A DNA stretch of 15,514 bases from JBBQFC01 sp038321615 (lineage in GTDB: Bacteria > Bacteroidota > Bacteroidia > Flavobacteriales_D > Cryomorphaceae): positions 1 to 15,514 of the forward strand of contig JBBQFC010000068.1 of assembly GCA_038321615.1 (NCBI GenBank), read 5' to 3'. Position numbers and translations under genes: made by a program. The notes below the pieces were generated by a model, which ran no database searches, was not told the origin of the DNA, and saw nothing but the letters and a program-made list of their open reading frames with translations. Below, one piece after another: positions 15,495 through 15,514 of this stretch (its first letter is position 1; each line of letters starts with the position of its first letter).

Positions 15495-15502
15495 CAAATG
15501 TA
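15495..15502 (-). promoter_or_regulatory. Candidate -7 promoter box for leuS
   Basis: On the minus strand TACATTTG matches the Bacteroidota -7 consensus TAnnTTTG exactly and lies 18 bases before the leuS ATG, predicting a leader of about a dozen bases. The -33 box would lie beyond the window edge. The alternative TTG start of leuS overlaps the last base triplet of this box. Confidence 0.55.
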
Positions 15503-15514
15503 GATAAAACGGGA

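Overview
The window looks like a chromosomal segment of a Bacteroidota bacterium, probably Flavobacteriales or a close relative. The signs are a 652-residue long-form IspG, a roughly 1000-residue LeuS with the insertions usual in this phylum, TAnnTTTG-type -7 promoter boxes just upstream of ispG and leuS, weak Shine-Dalgarno signals, and other protein families common in this group. This placement rests on family knowledge and was not checked by a search.

The window falls into two parts. Positions 1 to about 2760 are AT-rich: two 60-base lines counted by hand gave 25% and 38% G+C, against 62% for one line inside ispG. This part holds three minus-strand genes: a cut-off exported protein, an exported beta-propeller-like protein, and a Sel1-repeat protein. 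Each is separated from the next by an attC-like hairpin with GTTAGGT / ACCTAAC core-like boxes. The layout resembles an integron gene-cassette array without an integrase in view, and it is the most unusual part of the window. Positions 2765-3198 hold no convincing gene, only a 10-bp tandem repeat and a few small inverted repeats.

Positions 3199-15514 are ordinary chromosome. On the plus strand, a tight operon (cyclase-family hydrolase, MmcQ/YjbR protein, DUF502 membrane protein, EamA transporter) has genes that overlap by 4 bp or are 12 bp apart. It is followed by ispG, which overlaps an NAD(P)-binding atypical SDR protein by 4 bp. On the minus strand, reading inward from the right edge, come leuS, an exported DUF3108 protein, an M23 peptidoglycan-peptidase lipoprotein and an exported M28 peptidase. 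The two blocks converge at 8552/8568. This part covers protein synthesis (LeuS), isoprenoid precursor synthesis (IspG), and envelope or secreted hydrolase functions (M23, M28, DUF3108).

No tRNA, rRNA, CRISPR array, transposase or integrase was seen.
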